Counted from the first letter of the stretch, positions 32,352-40,482 are shown. The stretch is 64,000 nt of DNA from an uncultured Collinsella sp. (GCA_934647195.1 CAKUFD010000004.1:1-64000), one strand, 5' to 3'. Program-made: numbers and translations. Notes: generated by a model not told the origin, from the sequence alone.

Positions 32352-32737
32352 TTCTTCTCCTTGTCGATTGATTCCGCGAACACGCGCATGTCGGTCACCT
32401 CGGCGCGCCCCGCGCCGAAGAACATGCCGAGCTCGCCCCTCTTGTGCCTGTCGCACCGGTACACCCGGCAGATCTCGGGCCGCGCGGCGTAGACCGCGCA
32501 CTCGCGCCCGTCCGTGAGGTACGGGCACAGCAGGTCGCAGTCGGCGCGCGGCGCGGTCGGCTCGATTCCATGCCTGCGGACGTAGGCCTCGAGCCGCGCC
32601 CGGTCGAACGGGCTCATGGGCAGGAAGCGCGAGCAGCACTCGCCGCACCCCCTGCAGTCGCCCGTGTACAGGTCGGTCACGTCGTCGCCCTGGAGCGCGG
32701 CGTGCAGCGTAGCAGCCATGAGCCTGTCGCCGTTCAT
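32348..32737 (-). CDS. YkgJ-like Cys-cluster protein
   Basis: The 129-aa product has CRGCGECCSRFLPMS, CDLLCPYL, ECAVYAARPEICRVYRCD, the spacing of the YkgJ/CxxCxxCC family, which binds zinc or an Fe-S cluster. The role in phages is unknown. It belongs to the middle, overlapping accessory block. Confidence 0.75.
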   Translation of the reverse strand: MNGDRLMAATLHAALQGDDVTDLYTGDCRGCGECCSRFLPMSPFDRARLEAYVRRHGIEPTAPRADCDLLCPYLTDGRECAVYAARPEICRVYRCDRHKRGELGMFFGAGRAEVTDMRVFAESIDKEKK

Positions 32738-33153
32738 CGCCCGCCGCCGCTCTCGCTTAAGGCGGCCGCCTTCTCGTCGTAGACGGCCTTGAGGTCGGCG
32801 CGCATGAACTCGATGATCTCCTCATCGCTGATGTCGCTAGGCAAGCGACTCAGCCTCATCGCCTCGCGGCACCATTCATCGAATCCGAGCACTTGCCCGG
32901 TGAGCGAATTCCTGACGCCGGTGACGTTTGCGTAGGAGAAGCGAACCAGCATCTCCTCCCGCATGACCTTGTCCGCGAGCGCCTCGATGGGCGTCTTCGG
33001 GCGGTCGATGGTCTCCTTGTAGCTCTTCGCCCTCTTGGTCATGGCGTCGAGCCGTTTCGCGAGGCGGTTGTTCTCGGCCTCGAGGCGCCCGTTGCGCCGC
33101 TGCTCGTAGTCCAGCTCGGCGAGCACGTACTGCTCGCATGTCTTGATCTCCAT
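32734..33153 (-). CDS. coiled-coil phage protein of unknown function (139 aa)
   Basis: Starts MEIKTCEQYVLAELDYEQRR, with an N-terminal coiled coil (~15-50) and a C-terminal helical domain containing SDISDEEIIEFMRADLKAVY. No family recognised. Followed 4 bp later by the upstream accessory gene's region and overlapping the YkgJ-like gene. Confidence 0.65.
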   Translation of the reverse strand: MEIKTCEQYVLAELDYEQRRNGRLEAENNRLAKRLDAMTKRAKSYKETIDRPKTPIEALADKVMREEMLVRFSYANVTGVRNSLTGQVLGFDEWCREAMRLSRLPSDISDEEIIEFMRADLKAVYDEKAAALSESGGGR

Positions 33154-33156
33154 GGG

Positions 33157-33612
33157 TCACATCCCTTCCCGTATCATCTCGTTGCCGTCACGGTCCGTGA
33201 TCAGCCAGTATCCGTATTCGTAGAGGCCCGGATGGTGCGGCCCGTAGGCCTGCAGCAGCTCTCCAGACCACCACGCCTCCTCGTAGACCTTCGAGCGCCA
33301 CGCCCACTCGGCCTTGAGCCGCGCCCCGCCGTGGAACCCGTCGTGGCAGCCCGTGGTGCCGCTGCCGCAGAGGCAGAACAGCGGGCTCCGCAGGTCCCAG
33401 GTGCCGCACGGCGTCACCAGGCGGAAGGTCTCGCCCCAGGAGCGGCGCGCCACGTGGTGCACGCTTCCGGCGCGCCTGCCGCAGACGCAGCATCTGGGAG
33501 ACAGCGCCTCGTATGCCCTGCCGTGGGTGTAGCGCGCCCCCAGGTGCGGCTTGCCGTAGAGCTCGGCTCGCTCCTTCGGGTAGCCGCGCAAGATGCCTGC
33601 ATCGAGGATCAT
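33157..33612 (-). CDS. zinc-binding HNH-like protein (151 aa)
   Basis: Starts MILDAGILRGYPKERAELYG. CCVCGRRAGSVHHVARRSWG followed by LVTPCGTW, CLCGSGTTGCHDGFH gives a Cys/His pattern like HNH nucleases (HH in VHHV, and a final CHDGFHGG). It lies next to the DnaC-like loader. Nuclease activity is plausible, not proved. Confidence 0.65.
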   Translation of the reverse strand: MILDAGILRGYPKERAELYGKPHLGARYTHGRAYEALSPRCCVCGRRAGSVHHVARRSWGETFRLVTPCGTWDLRSPLFCLCGSGTTGCHDGFHGGARLKAEWAWRSKVYEEAWWSGELLQAYGPHHPGLYEYGYWLITDRDGNEMIREGM

Positions 33613-34322
33613 CGCAGCCTCCCGTCCGGGCCGTCGAAGTGCACGACCCTGGCCCCGCCCCTGAGCCGCGACACGATGGCCTTGGCGGTGTCGGGGTCTC
33701 CCTGCTCGGCGAGCCTGCGCACGAGGTCGCTGGGCCTGTACTGCGTGGTCACCAGCGTGGGCAGCATCGCCGAGTAGCGCTGGTCGATCAGGCTGAACAG
33801 GCTGTCGAGCACGAAGCCCGTGGGCCTGCGCTTGCCCAGGTCGTCCACGATCAGGTAGCGCGCCTCGGCGTAGCGCCTGAGCGGGTCGCCGCCCTCGTGG
33901 AAGCTGCGCTGGATCTCGTCGAGGATGCGGTACATCGGGGCCATGAGCACCGGCCGCCCGCCTCCGGCCAGGCGCTTCGCCACGGCCGCGGCGCAGGCGG
34001 TCTTGCGCGTCCCCACGTCGCCCCAGAGGTAGACCCACTGGCCGCGCTCCAGGCCGTCGGCGATCTCTGCGGCCAGCGGGTGGTCGAGGCTCATGTAGCG
34101 CTCGGGCACGCCGGCGCGCTTCCAGTCGCGCATGGCCTTGTCCTGAACCGCCTTGCGTGCGGCCTCCGCCTCGGCCCGGCGCTCTTCCTCGCGCTCGGCT
34201 TCGGCGCCCGGGCACCCGCACTGCTCGTATCCGCAGAACAGGCGCCTGGTGCCCAGCTGCGTGTAGCGGGCCTTGAGCACGGCCCCGCAGTGCGGGCACT
34301 CAGTCGTAGGCCGAGAATCCAT
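33609..34322 (-). CDS. DnaC/IstB-like helicase loader ATPase
   Basis: The 237-aa AAA+ protein has an N-terminal zinc ribbon (CPHC, Cys30, Cys35), then Walker A GDVGTRKT (101-108), Walker B YLIVDDLG (~157-164) and sensor region LVTTQY. It would load the host replicative helicase at the phage origin, working with the adjacent replication protein at 34300-34908. Confidence 0.87.
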   Translation of the reverse strand: MDSRPTTECPHCGAVLKARYTQLGTRRLFCGYEQCGCPGAEAEREEERRAEAEAARKAVQDKAMRDWKRAGVPERYMSLDHPLAAEIADGLERGQWVYLWGDVGTRKTACAAAVAKRLAGGGRPVLMAPMYRILDEIQRSFHEGGDPLRRYAEARYLIVDDLGKRRPTGFVLDSLFSLIDQRYSAMLPTLVTTQYRPSDLVRRLAEQGDPDTAKAIVSRLRGGARVVHFDGPDGRLR

Positions 34323-34908
34323 CGTCCGGCACCTCCTTCGCGATTCCGTTCCTGGGCTTCGAGGTGCGCAGCCAGTTGCGCACCGTGGCCCTCCAGTCCC
34401 TCATGCGCGACCGGCCGACCATCCAGCCCTTCTGGGCGTAGAAGTCGACGAACCGCTCGGGGTCGAAGTCGAGGGCGGTGAGGTCGAGGCCCTTGTCCGC
34501 AGCGAACTGATGGGCGTATTCGGAGACCTCGGCGGGGGAGGGGGCGCGGAAACGCGCCGCTTTACCTCTCTCCCTGTCTCCTTCCTTATCTACTTCTCTA
34601 TCTCTTTCTCTCTCTGGGAGGGGTTCCGTAGGCGCGTCCGAAGCATCGTTCGCATGGTTGTTCGCATCGACGTTCGTAGGCCCGTTCGTAGGCTTCGAAT
34701 CGCTGTACCGATTGGCCACGTTTGCGGCGTTCGTCCGGCTCTTCGAAATGCGCCCCTCGCAGCCCTTGAAAACCTTCATCCCGCTCTCGCTCAAGCCCCT
34801 CGGTTCGATGCCTTCGAAGAAGTAATCGAGGAGGGCCGTGTTCACCTTCCTGCGCTCGGCCTCCGGCAGAAGCGTCGTGAGGTCGTAGAAGGTGCGGTAG
34901 AAGTTCAT
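34300..34908 (-). CDS. phage replication protein (DnaD-like/DUF6291-like)
   Basis: The 202-aa product has a helical N-terminal domain (MNFYRTFYDLTTLLPEAERR...), a charged, low-complexity middle (~95-130) and a C-terminal DnaD-like helical region ending WRATVRNWLRTSKPRNG. The pair with a DnaC-like loader is the usual initiator/loader cassette. ATG 34908 with GAGGA upstream was preferred to GTG at 34935. Confidence 0.75.
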   Translation of the reverse strand: MNFYRTFYDLTTLLPEAERRKVNTALLDYFFEGIEPRGLSESGMKVFKGCEGRISKSRTNAANVANRYSDSKPTNGPTNVDANNHANDASDAPTEPLPERERDREVDKEGDRERGKAARFRAPSPAEVSEYAHQFAADKGLDLTALDFDPERFVDFYAQKGWMVGRSRMRDWRATVRNWLRTSKPRNGIAKEVPDDGFSAYD

Positions 34909-34962
34909 CCGCTTTTCCTCAGCGATCGTCCTCACCTCCGATTCCTGTTCGCATGACGGCTC

Positions 34963-35511
34963 CTAGAACGGGATGTCGCCGTCGTAGAGCTCCGGCTGGA
35001 CCGGCTGCGTCGCATAGGCCTGAGGGGCCGCCTGCGGGGCGGGGGCCGGCGCCTGGGGCCGCTGCGGGGTCGTCGCGGGCGGGTTCCGGTACGCCTCCTG
35101 CGCGGACCACTTGGGCGCGGGCTGCGGCGCATAGACCTGCGGGCGCTCAGTGACGTATGGCGGGTTGCCCTGCTCCGCGTGCTGGCGGCTGCTCATGAAC
35201 TCGATCTCGTCCACGATCACCTCAAGCTTGCTGCGGCGCTGGCCGTCCTTGTCCCAGCTCGAATAGCGCAGCTTGCCCTCGATCGCGACCTTCGTCCCCT
35301 TGGAGAGGTAGCGGCTCACGGCCTCGGCGCGGGTGCCGAACATCGTGCAGTCCACGAAGTTCGGGTAGTCCTCCCACTCGCCCGTCTGCTGGTTCTTGCG
35401 GCGGTCGTTCACGGCCACGCCGAACCCGAGCACCTGCATGCCGCCCTGGGTCGCCCGCAGCTCGGGGTCGCGGGTGAGGTTCCCGCTGATGTTCACTCGG
35501 TTGATCGACAT
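34963..35511 (-). CDS. ssb: single-stranded DNA-binding protein
   Basis: The 182-aa product begins MSINRVNISGNLTRDPELRA with the OB-fold (NFVDCTMFGTRAEAVSRYL, KVAIEGKLRY), followed by a Pro/Gln/Ala-rich linker and the acidic tip DGDIPF that recruits partner proteins. It protects phage ssDNA during replication and ERF-mediated annealing. Confidence 0.95.
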   Translation of the reverse strand: MSINRVNISGNLTRDPELRATQGGMQVLGFGVAVNDRRKNQQTGEWEDYPNFVDCTMFGTRAEAVSRYLSKGTKVAIEGKLRYSSWDKDGQRRSKLEVIVDEIEFMSSRQHAEQGNPPYVTERPQVYAPQPAPKWSAQEAYRNPPATTPQRPQAPAPAPQAAPQAYATQPVQPELYDGDIPF

Positions 35512-35859
35512 CTAGTAACTCCCTTCGCCCGTCCCGTTCGACCAGGTGCGCTTCATGTCCTCGTCGACGGTTCGGATCTTGAGCTTGAATACGTTTATCG
35601 CCTCTTGGCTCGCCTTGTAGAGCGCCTCGGAGCAGTCCCTGCGCTGCTTCAGCTCGGCTATGTCCTCCCGGCCTCGGCAGAGGTCGCTTATCACCGTCAC
35701 GGGCGTCCCCTTGGACCGCTCCTCAAGGATCGCGACGCGCAGCGCCTTGCGGTACTCGGCCTCGTTCTCGGCGTACTGGCTCCCGCTGTTGCGCAGCGCC
35801 TGGAGCTCGTCCATGAGCCTGTCGAACAGCTGCATGCGCTCGGCGTAGAGGTCCTGCAT
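35512..35859 (-). CDS. helical phage protein in the recombination block (115 aa)
   Basis: Starts MQDLYAERMQLFDRLMDELQ; nearly all helix with two coiled-coil stretches. It lies directly between erf-like and ssb genes, so a replication/recombination role is likely. No family recognised. Confidence 0.65.
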   Translation of the reverse strand: MQDLYAERMQLFDRLMDELQALRNSGSQYAENEAEYRKALRVAILEERSKGTPVTVISDLCRGREDIAELKQRRDCSEALYKASQEAINVFKLKIRTVDEDMKRTWSNGTGEGSY

Positions 35860-35862
35860 GGC

Positions 35863-36423
35863 CTACACGACCTGCCATGCGGGGGACGGGCAGCAGCCGG
35901 GATTGGCCTTGAACTGCTCGTACTGCTGGCGGCTCTCGAACTGGTAGGAGGTGCCGCAGCTCTTGCACTTGGCGATGAACTGGCCGAACTCGGGCGGCTC
36001 CTTCTCGGGCTTGCCGCTCAGGCTGTCCGGGTCGCTCGTGCCGTCGATCGCGAAAGCGCCGCACAGGGCGTACTTGCGGGCGTAGCTCGATGCGCTGCCG
36101 GTGACCTGCGCCATGTTCATGCCCGTCTGCTGGTCAGGCTCGTGGGCGTAGCCGCAGACCTCAAGCGTCCCGTCCTCGCCGTCCACGAAGAACAGGCGGC
36201 ACGTGCTCTTGACGTAGTAGCGCTCGCCGATCTGCTCGATGCTGTCGTTCATCGTGTAGGCGATTCCAGCCTCCTTGCACGGCTCCTTGAGCGCCGCCAC
36301 GATGTCCTCCATGCTGCGGTAGTTGAACTTGCCGTGCGCGTTGTACCGCGCCTTCGGGACCACCACGGAAAGCTGCACCTTGGCTACCGCTTCCTCGATG
36401 GTCATGTGCTTTTCCTCTGCCAT
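35863..36423 (-). CDS. ERF-family ssDNA-annealing recombinase with C-terminal zinc ribbon
   Basis: The 186-aa product has the ERF core (YNAHGKFNYRSMEDIVAALK; GMNMAQVTGSASSYARKYAL). The last ~45 residues carry CKSCGTSYQF and CCPSP, a zinc-ribbon-like addition. ERF proteins anneal complementary ssDNA in phage recombination, usually with SSB and RusA, both present here. Confidence 0.88.
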   Translation of the reverse strand: MAEEKHMTIEEAVAKVQLSVVVPKARYNAHGKFNYRSMEDIVAALKEPCKEAGIAYTMNDSIEQIGERYYVKSTCRLFFVDGEDGTLEVCGYAHEPDQQTGMNMAQVTGSASSYARKYALCGAFAIDGTSDPDSLSGKPEKEPPEFGQFIAKCKSCGTSYQFESRQQYEQFKANPGCCPSPAWQVV

Positions 36424-36426
36424 CGT

Positions 36427-37446
36427 CTACTCCGTCCTCGCTGCCACCTGGGCGGGCGTGCCCAGGCGGATGCTTCCGGTGATTCCCTGCGCCTTGAGCA
36501 GGGATGCGAGCGCCTGCATCTGCGAGCGCGTGGCGCTCGGCACGACGACCGTCCACGCCTCCAAAGGCTCCGCGACGGGAGCGGGCATAGGCGTCGGCAT
36601 GGGGGCGGGCATGGGAGCCGGCGCGGGCATCGGCTCAGGCTCCGCGACCGGCGCGGGCTCTGGTTCTGGTTCCGGCCCGGGTTCGGGCATCGGCCCGGGT
36701 TCGGGCATCGGCTCGGGTTCGGGCATCGGCTCAGGCTCGGGCGCCATGGCGGCCTTCAGCTCGGCGATGCGCCGGTCCTCCTCGTCGGCCGAGCGAGCCG
36801 CGCTCAAGGCAGCGCCCAGGTCGAGCGTGCGGAAGAACTCGCGTTCCGCGTCGGCGTAGTGGGCCATCGTCTCCTGCTGCGCCTTGAGCGTCTCCCAGTC
36901 GCGTGCCACGTCCGAGACCTTGGCCTCAAGCGCCTGCTGCGCCTTGATCTCGCCGAAGGTCTTGTTGAGCCACTGGGCCTCGTGCAGGCGCTCGTACGGC
37001 ACCACCGGAACCAGAAGCCCCGCGAACTCCTCGTAGTGCTGCTGGAGCCGCGAGTAGAGCGCGTCCTTGCGCGCCTGCTCGGCCTCGTCCAGCTGCGCCT
37101 TGATGGCATCCGAGGACTCGTCGATGATCGCGGTGATCTGCCTGCAGCGCCTCTCGAAGGCGTCGAGCGGCTTGCTGTACTCGCGCTTCACGGCCTTGCG
37201 GCGCTCCTCGATCTCCCTCTTGATGCCGTTGAGATAGCCGCGGTCGTGCTTGGCCTCCTTGACGGCCTGGGCGCTCGTGAGGTCGTATGTGGCCCCCTCG
37301 TAGTCGGCGACGACCTTCCTCACGTGGGCCTCAAGCGCGTCCATGTTCGACGCGATGGTGGCCTCGGTGTAGGTGACCTCGAGCGTGGTGGCCTCGGCCT
37401 CGATGACCTCCGCCTCGACCTGCTGCGGTTCGTCTTGCCTAGCCAT
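36427..37446 (-). CDS. DUF1351 protein with Pro/Glu/Met repeat linker
   Basis: The 339-aa product has an N-terminal coiled-coil domain typical of DUF1351 ([20 protein letters not shown]), found beside ERF/RecT genes in many phages. A low-complexity linker (~233-300) repeats [14 protein letters not shown] units, encoded by 18-bp tandem repeats at about 36586-36747. A short helical tail follows. The role in recombination is inferred from context. Confidence 0.8.
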   Translation of the reverse strand: MARQDEPQQVEAEVIEAEATTLEVTYTEATIASNMDALEAHVRKVVADYEGATYDLTSAQAVKEAKHDRGYLNGIKREIEERRKAVKREYSKPLDAFERRCRQITAIIDESSDAIKAQLDEAEQARKDALYSRLQQHYEEFAGLLVPVVPYERLHEAQWLNKTFGEIKAQQALEAKVSDVARDWETLKAQQETMAHYADAEREFFRTLDLGAALSAARSADEEDRRIAELKAAMAPEPEPMPEPEPMPEPGPMPEPGPEPEPEPAPVAEPEPMPAPAPMPAPMPTPMPAPVAEPLEAWTVVVPSATRSQMQALASLLKAQGITGSIRLGTPAQVAARTE

Positions 37447-37516
37447 AGATCTCTCCCGCCTGGTCGTCGAAGCCGTGCCCCCCGTACCTGTTCTCCTCGA
37501 AGTATCTGACGTTCAT
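37439..37516 (-). CDS. very small phage peptide (25 aa)
   Basis: ATG 37516 follows a strong GGAGAAGAA, encodes [20 protein letters not shown] and five more residues, and overlaps the RusA gene end and the DUF1351 start. Coupling and Shine-Dalgarno support translation; function unknown. Confidence 0.45.
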   Translation of the reverse strand: MNVRYFEENRYGGHGFDDQAGEIYG

Positions 37517-37974
37517 TTCTTCTCCTTTACGTACTCCTCGACGAAGTACTCGATGTAGATGTCTATGTGCGGCTCGGTGCCGTAGGCAGTCCTCGGGCGC
37601 TTGGTCACGGCCCCCGTATCGACCTGCGAGTCGTCCTTGAAGGCGATCCCGTTGAGCGCGTCGCAGGCGAGCTTGCCAAGGTTGTCCCAGTCTGGCTTGC
37701 CGAGGTCGGCGCGGCCCTCCCAGTACTTGGGGTTGCTCTTGGCGAGCGGCCGGGTGGTGGAGATCCGCATGGCGACGGGGCCGTCGTGGCCGGCGAACGT
37801 ATCGCCGTATGCCGCCCTGAACGCGTCCTTGATGGCCTTCTCGGCCTTGAGCGTCTTGGTCGGCGTGTAGGTGCGGTGGTTGCGGTAGTCGGTCATGGGG
37901 CGCTGCTTGCCCACGAGCTCCGCGGGGCGCATGGTGATGTGCGCCGTGGCCGCGAGGGTTCGCCGCCAGCTCAT
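37513..37974 (-). CDS. rusA: RusA-type Holliday junction resolvase
   Basis: The 153-aa product has the RusA signature KPDWDNLGKLACDALNGIAF with metal-binding acidic residues (Asp in KPDWDN and DALNG) and a later KDDSQV. It cuts four-way junctions during phage recombination. ATG 37974 is the first conserved start; a longer frame is a shadow. Confidence 0.9.
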   Translation of the reverse strand: MSWRRTLAATAHITMRPAELVGKQRPMTDYRNHRTYTPTKTLKAEKAIKDAFRAAYGDTFAGHDGPVAMRISTTRPLAKSNPKYWEGRADLGKPDWDNLGKLACDALNGIAFKDDSQVDTGAVTKRPRTAYGTEPHIDIYIEYFVEEYVKEKK

Positions 37975-38273
37975 TCGCTGAACCCATCGCTTTGCGAGCG
38001 GTGCTTGTTGAAGGCTCCGCGCAGCTCGGGGTAGCGCGCCTCCATGATGCGGGCCAGGGCGGGCGCTATGCCGTTCTTGCAGCCCACGTGCAGCTCGTTT
38101 CGCACCATGTTGACCAGGTAGTTGACAGACACGTAGCCCTTGCGGTTGAGGCGCACGGCCTGCTCGACCATGAAGCACCACGCGCCGTGGTTGTCGTCGA
38201 TCCACTTGCGAGCCTCGTTGAAGTCCTGCTCGCCAGCGGAACCGAGGCCGGATATCTCGAGCTGGTTGCTCAT
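37971..38273 (-). CDS. phage protein of unknown function, helical (100 aa)
   Basis: ATG 38273 starts MSNQLEISGLGSAGEQDFNE and overlaps the stop of a 21-codon leader frame as ATGA. A longer in-frame start at 38306 lacks a Shine-Dalgarno. The body (GYVSVNYLVNMVRNELHVGC) is helical and may bind DNA. Overlaps rusA by 4 bp. Confidence 0.65.
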   Translation of the reverse strand: MSNQLEISGLGSAGEQDFNEARKWIDDNHGAWCFMVEQAVRLNRKGYVSVNYLVNMVRNELHVGCKNGIAPALARIMEARYPELRGAFNKHRSQSDGFSE

Positions 38274-38335
38274 CGGCCTTTGGCGGTACATCTCGTCGTT
38301 ACGCATTGAGCACCCGCTTTCTTTTTGCGTTGCAT
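38270..38335 (-). CDS. putative basic leader peptide (21 aa)
   Basis: ATG 38335 lies 4-5 nt after AAGGAGAAC and opens MQRKKKAGAQ with further Arg/Lys and two Cys; its TGA overlaps the ATG of the next gene. It could be a coupled leader or simply give the ribosome access to the next start. Confidence 0.4.
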   Translation of the reverse strand: MQRKKKAGAQCVTTRCTAKGR

Positions 38336-38369
38336 TTCCGTTCTCCTTTCGGTGTTTTCGCAGGTCAGG

Positions 38370-38744
38370 TTAACCGTGGCTTTTTCCGTGGCTATTTTTC
38401 TTCTTCTTGGCCCGGCTCTTCGCGCTGTAGAAGCACTGGCGCGTGCGGTTGTTCCTGGCCTCCCTTGAGGCCTCTTCCTTCATGGCCTCCGCTTGCTCGG
38501 CCAGGTCCGCCATGTGAAGCTCCTTCGTGCACTCGATGCACCAGCCGTTGACGCGGTTCAGCGGGCGGAACGTCCACCGGCCGCAATGCGGGCACTGCCT
38601 GCGCCTGCGCAGCGATATGCCGCACTTCCGCGCCTGCCACTCGACTGAATCGACCGACCGGCCCAGGGCCTTGGCAACTGCCGCCGCCCCTTCGCCCGAG
38701 TGCTCTTCGAGGTACCGAAGCTCACGTGTAGACCACTGCCTCAC
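38370..38744 (-). CDS. HTH plus zinc-ribbon protein, possible regulator
   Basis: The 124-aa product has an N-terminal Myb/GcrA-like HTH (MRQWSTRELRYLEEHSGEGA... ALGRSVDSVEWQARKCG), a zinc ribbon (CPHCGRW, WCIECTK) and a basic tail rich in Lys/Ser. Likely DNA-binding, possibly an early regulator. Confidence 0.7.
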   Translation of the reverse strand: MRQWSTRELRYLEEHSGEGAAAVAKALGRSVDSVEWQARKCGISLRRRRQCPHCGRWTFRPLNRVNGWCIECTKELHMADLAEQAEAMKEEASREARNNRTRQCFYSAKSRAKKKKNSHGKSHG

Positions 38745-38766
38745 GCCTTCCGCGCCTCCCTTCCCG

Positions 38767-38916
38767 TCACAGCCCCCACAGCACGGCCGCCGCGAGCGCC
38801 GCGGCCACGGCCAGCGCCGTGAGCGCGCCCCAGGCGAAGCCCGAGGCGAAGATGCGCCGCTCCCTCGCCAGCCTCACGTCCGAGGGCAGCGCGTAGTGCC
38901 TTCCCTGGTCTCTCAA
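38767..38916 (-). CDS. small membrane protein (49 aa, TTG start)
   Basis: TTG 38916 follows GGAGG by 5 nt. The product starts RDQGRHYALPSDVRLARERR after the initiator and ends in one Ala-rich transmembrane helix (GALTALAVAAALAAAVLWGL). It is preceded by another tiny membrane gene. Too short for homology; possible superinfection or membrane role is speculation. Confidence 0.55.
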   Translation of the reverse strand: MRDQGRHYALPSDVRLARERRIFASGFAWGALTALAVAAALAAAVLWGL

Positions 38917-38926
38917 ACCGAACCTC

Positions 38927-39046
38927 CTAGCAGCGCCCCAGCGCCCTCGCGAAAGCGACGACGGCGACCTCGAACAGCCGGATGCCCGCCATCAGGAGGC
39001 TCGCCGAGCCGATGGCGATCAGGCCGCGCAGCACTCTCTCATCCAT
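38927..39046 (-). CDS. small membrane protein (39 aa)
   Basis: ATG 39046 follows GGAGGT by 6 nt; product starts MDERVLRGLIAIGSASLLMA and is largely one amphipathic/transmembrane helix. Its stop overlaps the Shine-Dalgarno of the next gene, forming a two-gene unit. Confidence 0.55.
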   Translation of the reverse strand: MDERVLRGLIAIGSASLLMAGIRLFEVAVVAFARALGRC

Positions 39047-39059
39047 CTGTCCACCTCCA

Positions 39060-39299
39060 TCACGCCGTCTCCCTTCTCCTCATGTATTCCGGTATCGCGG
39101 ACGTCCTTATGAGCGTCTTCGACCTCCCGACCCGCATCTGCGGGATGGGGTCGGCGCGGCTCCTCACGTACTCGTACATGAGGTCGCGCCCGATCCCCGC
39201 GAGCTTGGCGGCCCGCTCCACGCTCACGTAGAGCGGCAGCCCCGGCGGCACGGGCCAGGTGCCGGACGGGATGCCCGATGCGGGCTTCTGGTCTTCCAT
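39060..39299 (-). CDS. excisionase-like HTH protein
   Basis: The 79-aa product carries LYVSVERAAKLAGIGRDLMY...YVRSRADPIPQMRVGRSK, the MerR/excisionase-family winged HTH. It is the only clear excisionase candidate for the integrase at 43003, although it lies far from it in the early operon, where it would be expressed on induction. Confidence 0.75.
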   Translation of the reverse strand: MEDQKPASGIPSGTWPVPPGLPLYVSVERAAKLAGIGRDLMYEYVRSRADPIPQMRVGRSKTLIRTSAIPEYMRRRETA

Positions 39300-39308
39300 G
39301 GCTCCTCC

Positions 39309-39518
39309 CTACAGCCGGTCGCTGGACGCGACGTCGCGCATGAGCGCGCGCAGCGAGTCGCCCGTCACGCACACCCGCGCGTCGTCGACGTCGACGAACT
39401 CCTCGCCACCGGCGCTGGAGTAGGCGAGCGGACGATCTCGCAGCCAGTCGTACCTGCCGCCGCCGAACTCGACGAGCGCCGCGCTCAGGGCGCGGACGAA
39501 TCCCTCTTTGTCTTCCAT
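39309..39518 (-). CDS. phage early protein of unknown function (69 aa)
   Basis: Starts MEDKEGFVRALSAALVEFGG. Small acidic protein, no motif recognised. It is the second gene of the leftward early operon. Confidence 0.6.
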   Translation of the reverse strand: MEDKEGFVRALSAALVEFGGGRYDWLRDRPLAYSSAGGEEFVDVDDARVCVTGDSLRALMRDVASSDRL

Positions 39519-39543
39519 GGATTCCTCCTTGCGGACTATAGGT

Positions 39544-39738
39544 TTAACTATCGCTCAAAGGGAAAAAAATATCGCGCACATCAACCTTGAAAAGAGCGGC
39601 AAGCCGACGAGCATCATCAAGCGTGATGTCACCAGGGTTTTTCTCCATTTTCGCGTATGTGATTCGAGAAACACCAAGGTAATCAGCTACGTTCTGCTGT
39701 GTATAACGCTCTTTCTTTCGCGCTTCGATTAACTCCAT
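39544..39738 (-). CDS. Cro-like HTH repressor
   Basis: The 64-aa product starts MELIEARKKERYTQQNVADY after GAGGAGGTG; the HTH is QQNVADYLGVSRITYAKMEK. First gene of the leftward early operon and divergent from the CI-like gene, the classic lysis/lysogeny switch layout. Confidence 0.88.
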   Translation of the reverse strand: MELIEARKKERYTQQNVADYLGVSRITYAKMEKNPGDITLDDARRLAALFKVDVRDIFFPLSDS

Positions 39739-39762
39739 CTGCACCTCCTCTCGATGTCTAGA

Positions 39763-39822
39763 ACTATAGTCAAACATATAGTGTATGTAAAGAAACTTTT
39801 TCTTATAATGTAGAAAAAGTTT
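39763..39822. promoter_or_regulatory. divergent switch region: early promoter, repressor promoter and operators
   Basis: Leftward promoter: TTTACA (complement of 39786-39791), 17-bp spacer, TATAGT (complement of 39763-39768). Rightward: TATAAT at 39804-39809 lies in the centre of a perfect 10-bp inverted repeat (AAACTTTTTC 39793-39802, GAAAAAGTTT 39813-39822), a likely operator that would block the rightward -10. A TATAGT repeat at 39765/39777 may be a second operator. Confidence 0.75.
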
Positions 39823-39843
39823 AACAACTGAGAGGTTCACAAG

Positions 39844-40482
39844 ATGAGCATCGGTTCAAACATAAGACGCATCAGGGTTGCTCGCGACTTGACTCAGGAG
39901 GAGTTTGGCAAGATTGCTGGCGTCTCGGCGATGGCAGTATCTCAGTGGGAGAACGATCGAGCTGTGCCACGCATGGGCGCGGTCCAGGCCATCGCTGACC
40001 ATTTCGGTTTGAATAAAGGCGAAATCATAGATGATGAGCCGACCGACCTGCCCGACGGCGCCATGCCCGTGGTCCCGTCCTCCGCGACCGTCCCGCTGCT
40101 CGCCATCGGCCGCGTCCACGCCGGGGCCATGACGGACGAGGAGGAGGTCGCGCACCGCGTCGAGGTCCCCGCCTCGGTGTGCGAGAACCACCCGCGCGCC
40201 TTCGCGCTGGAGGTCGAGGGGGACTGCATGGACCGCGTCATACCGGAGGGCAGCCACGTGCTGGTCGACCCGGACCGCGAGCCGGGCAACGGCTCCATCG
40301 CGGTGGTCGAGACCGAGGCGTACCGCGCGGTCATGCGCCGCTGGTACCGGGGGAGCAGCACGCTGATGCTCACGGCCGACAGCCACGCCGAGCAGGAGGA
40401 CATGGTCTTCGGGCCGGAGGACGGCCCCGTGCGCGTCGTCGGCACGGTGGTGTGGTGGCAGGCCCCGGCGGAGATGGAGTAG
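39844..40482 (+). CDS. CI-like repressor with S24-type domain, altered catalytic dyad
   Basis: The 212-aa product has an XRE-type HTH ([20 protein letters not shown], 17-36) and a LexA/CI C-terminal domain. The autocleavage dipeptide is present (VHAG, Ala93-Gly94), but the catalytic Ser of GDSM is Cys128 (EGDCMDRV) and the usual Lys region reads AVMRRW (Met164 at the Lys position). Similar GDCM/VMRR repressors occur, from memory, in other Coriobacteriia phages. It is expected to shut off the leftward early promoter and itself. Confidence 0.9.
   Translation: MSIGSNIRRIRVARDLTQEEFGKIAGVSAMAVSQWENDRAVPRMGAVQAIADHFGLNKGEIIDDEPTDLPDGAMPVVPSSATVPLLAIGRVHAGAMTDEEEVAHRVEVPASVCENHPRAFALEVEGDCMDRVIPEGSHVLVDPDREPGNGSIAVVETEAYRAVMRRWYRGSSTLMLTADSHAEQEDMVFGPEDGPVRVVGTVVWWQAPAEME

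Noticed and set aside
36586..36747. Regular repeats suggesting a CRISPR-like array
   Set aside because: 18-bp in-frame repeats coding for a Pro/Glu/Met linker inside the DUF1351 gene; no spacers.
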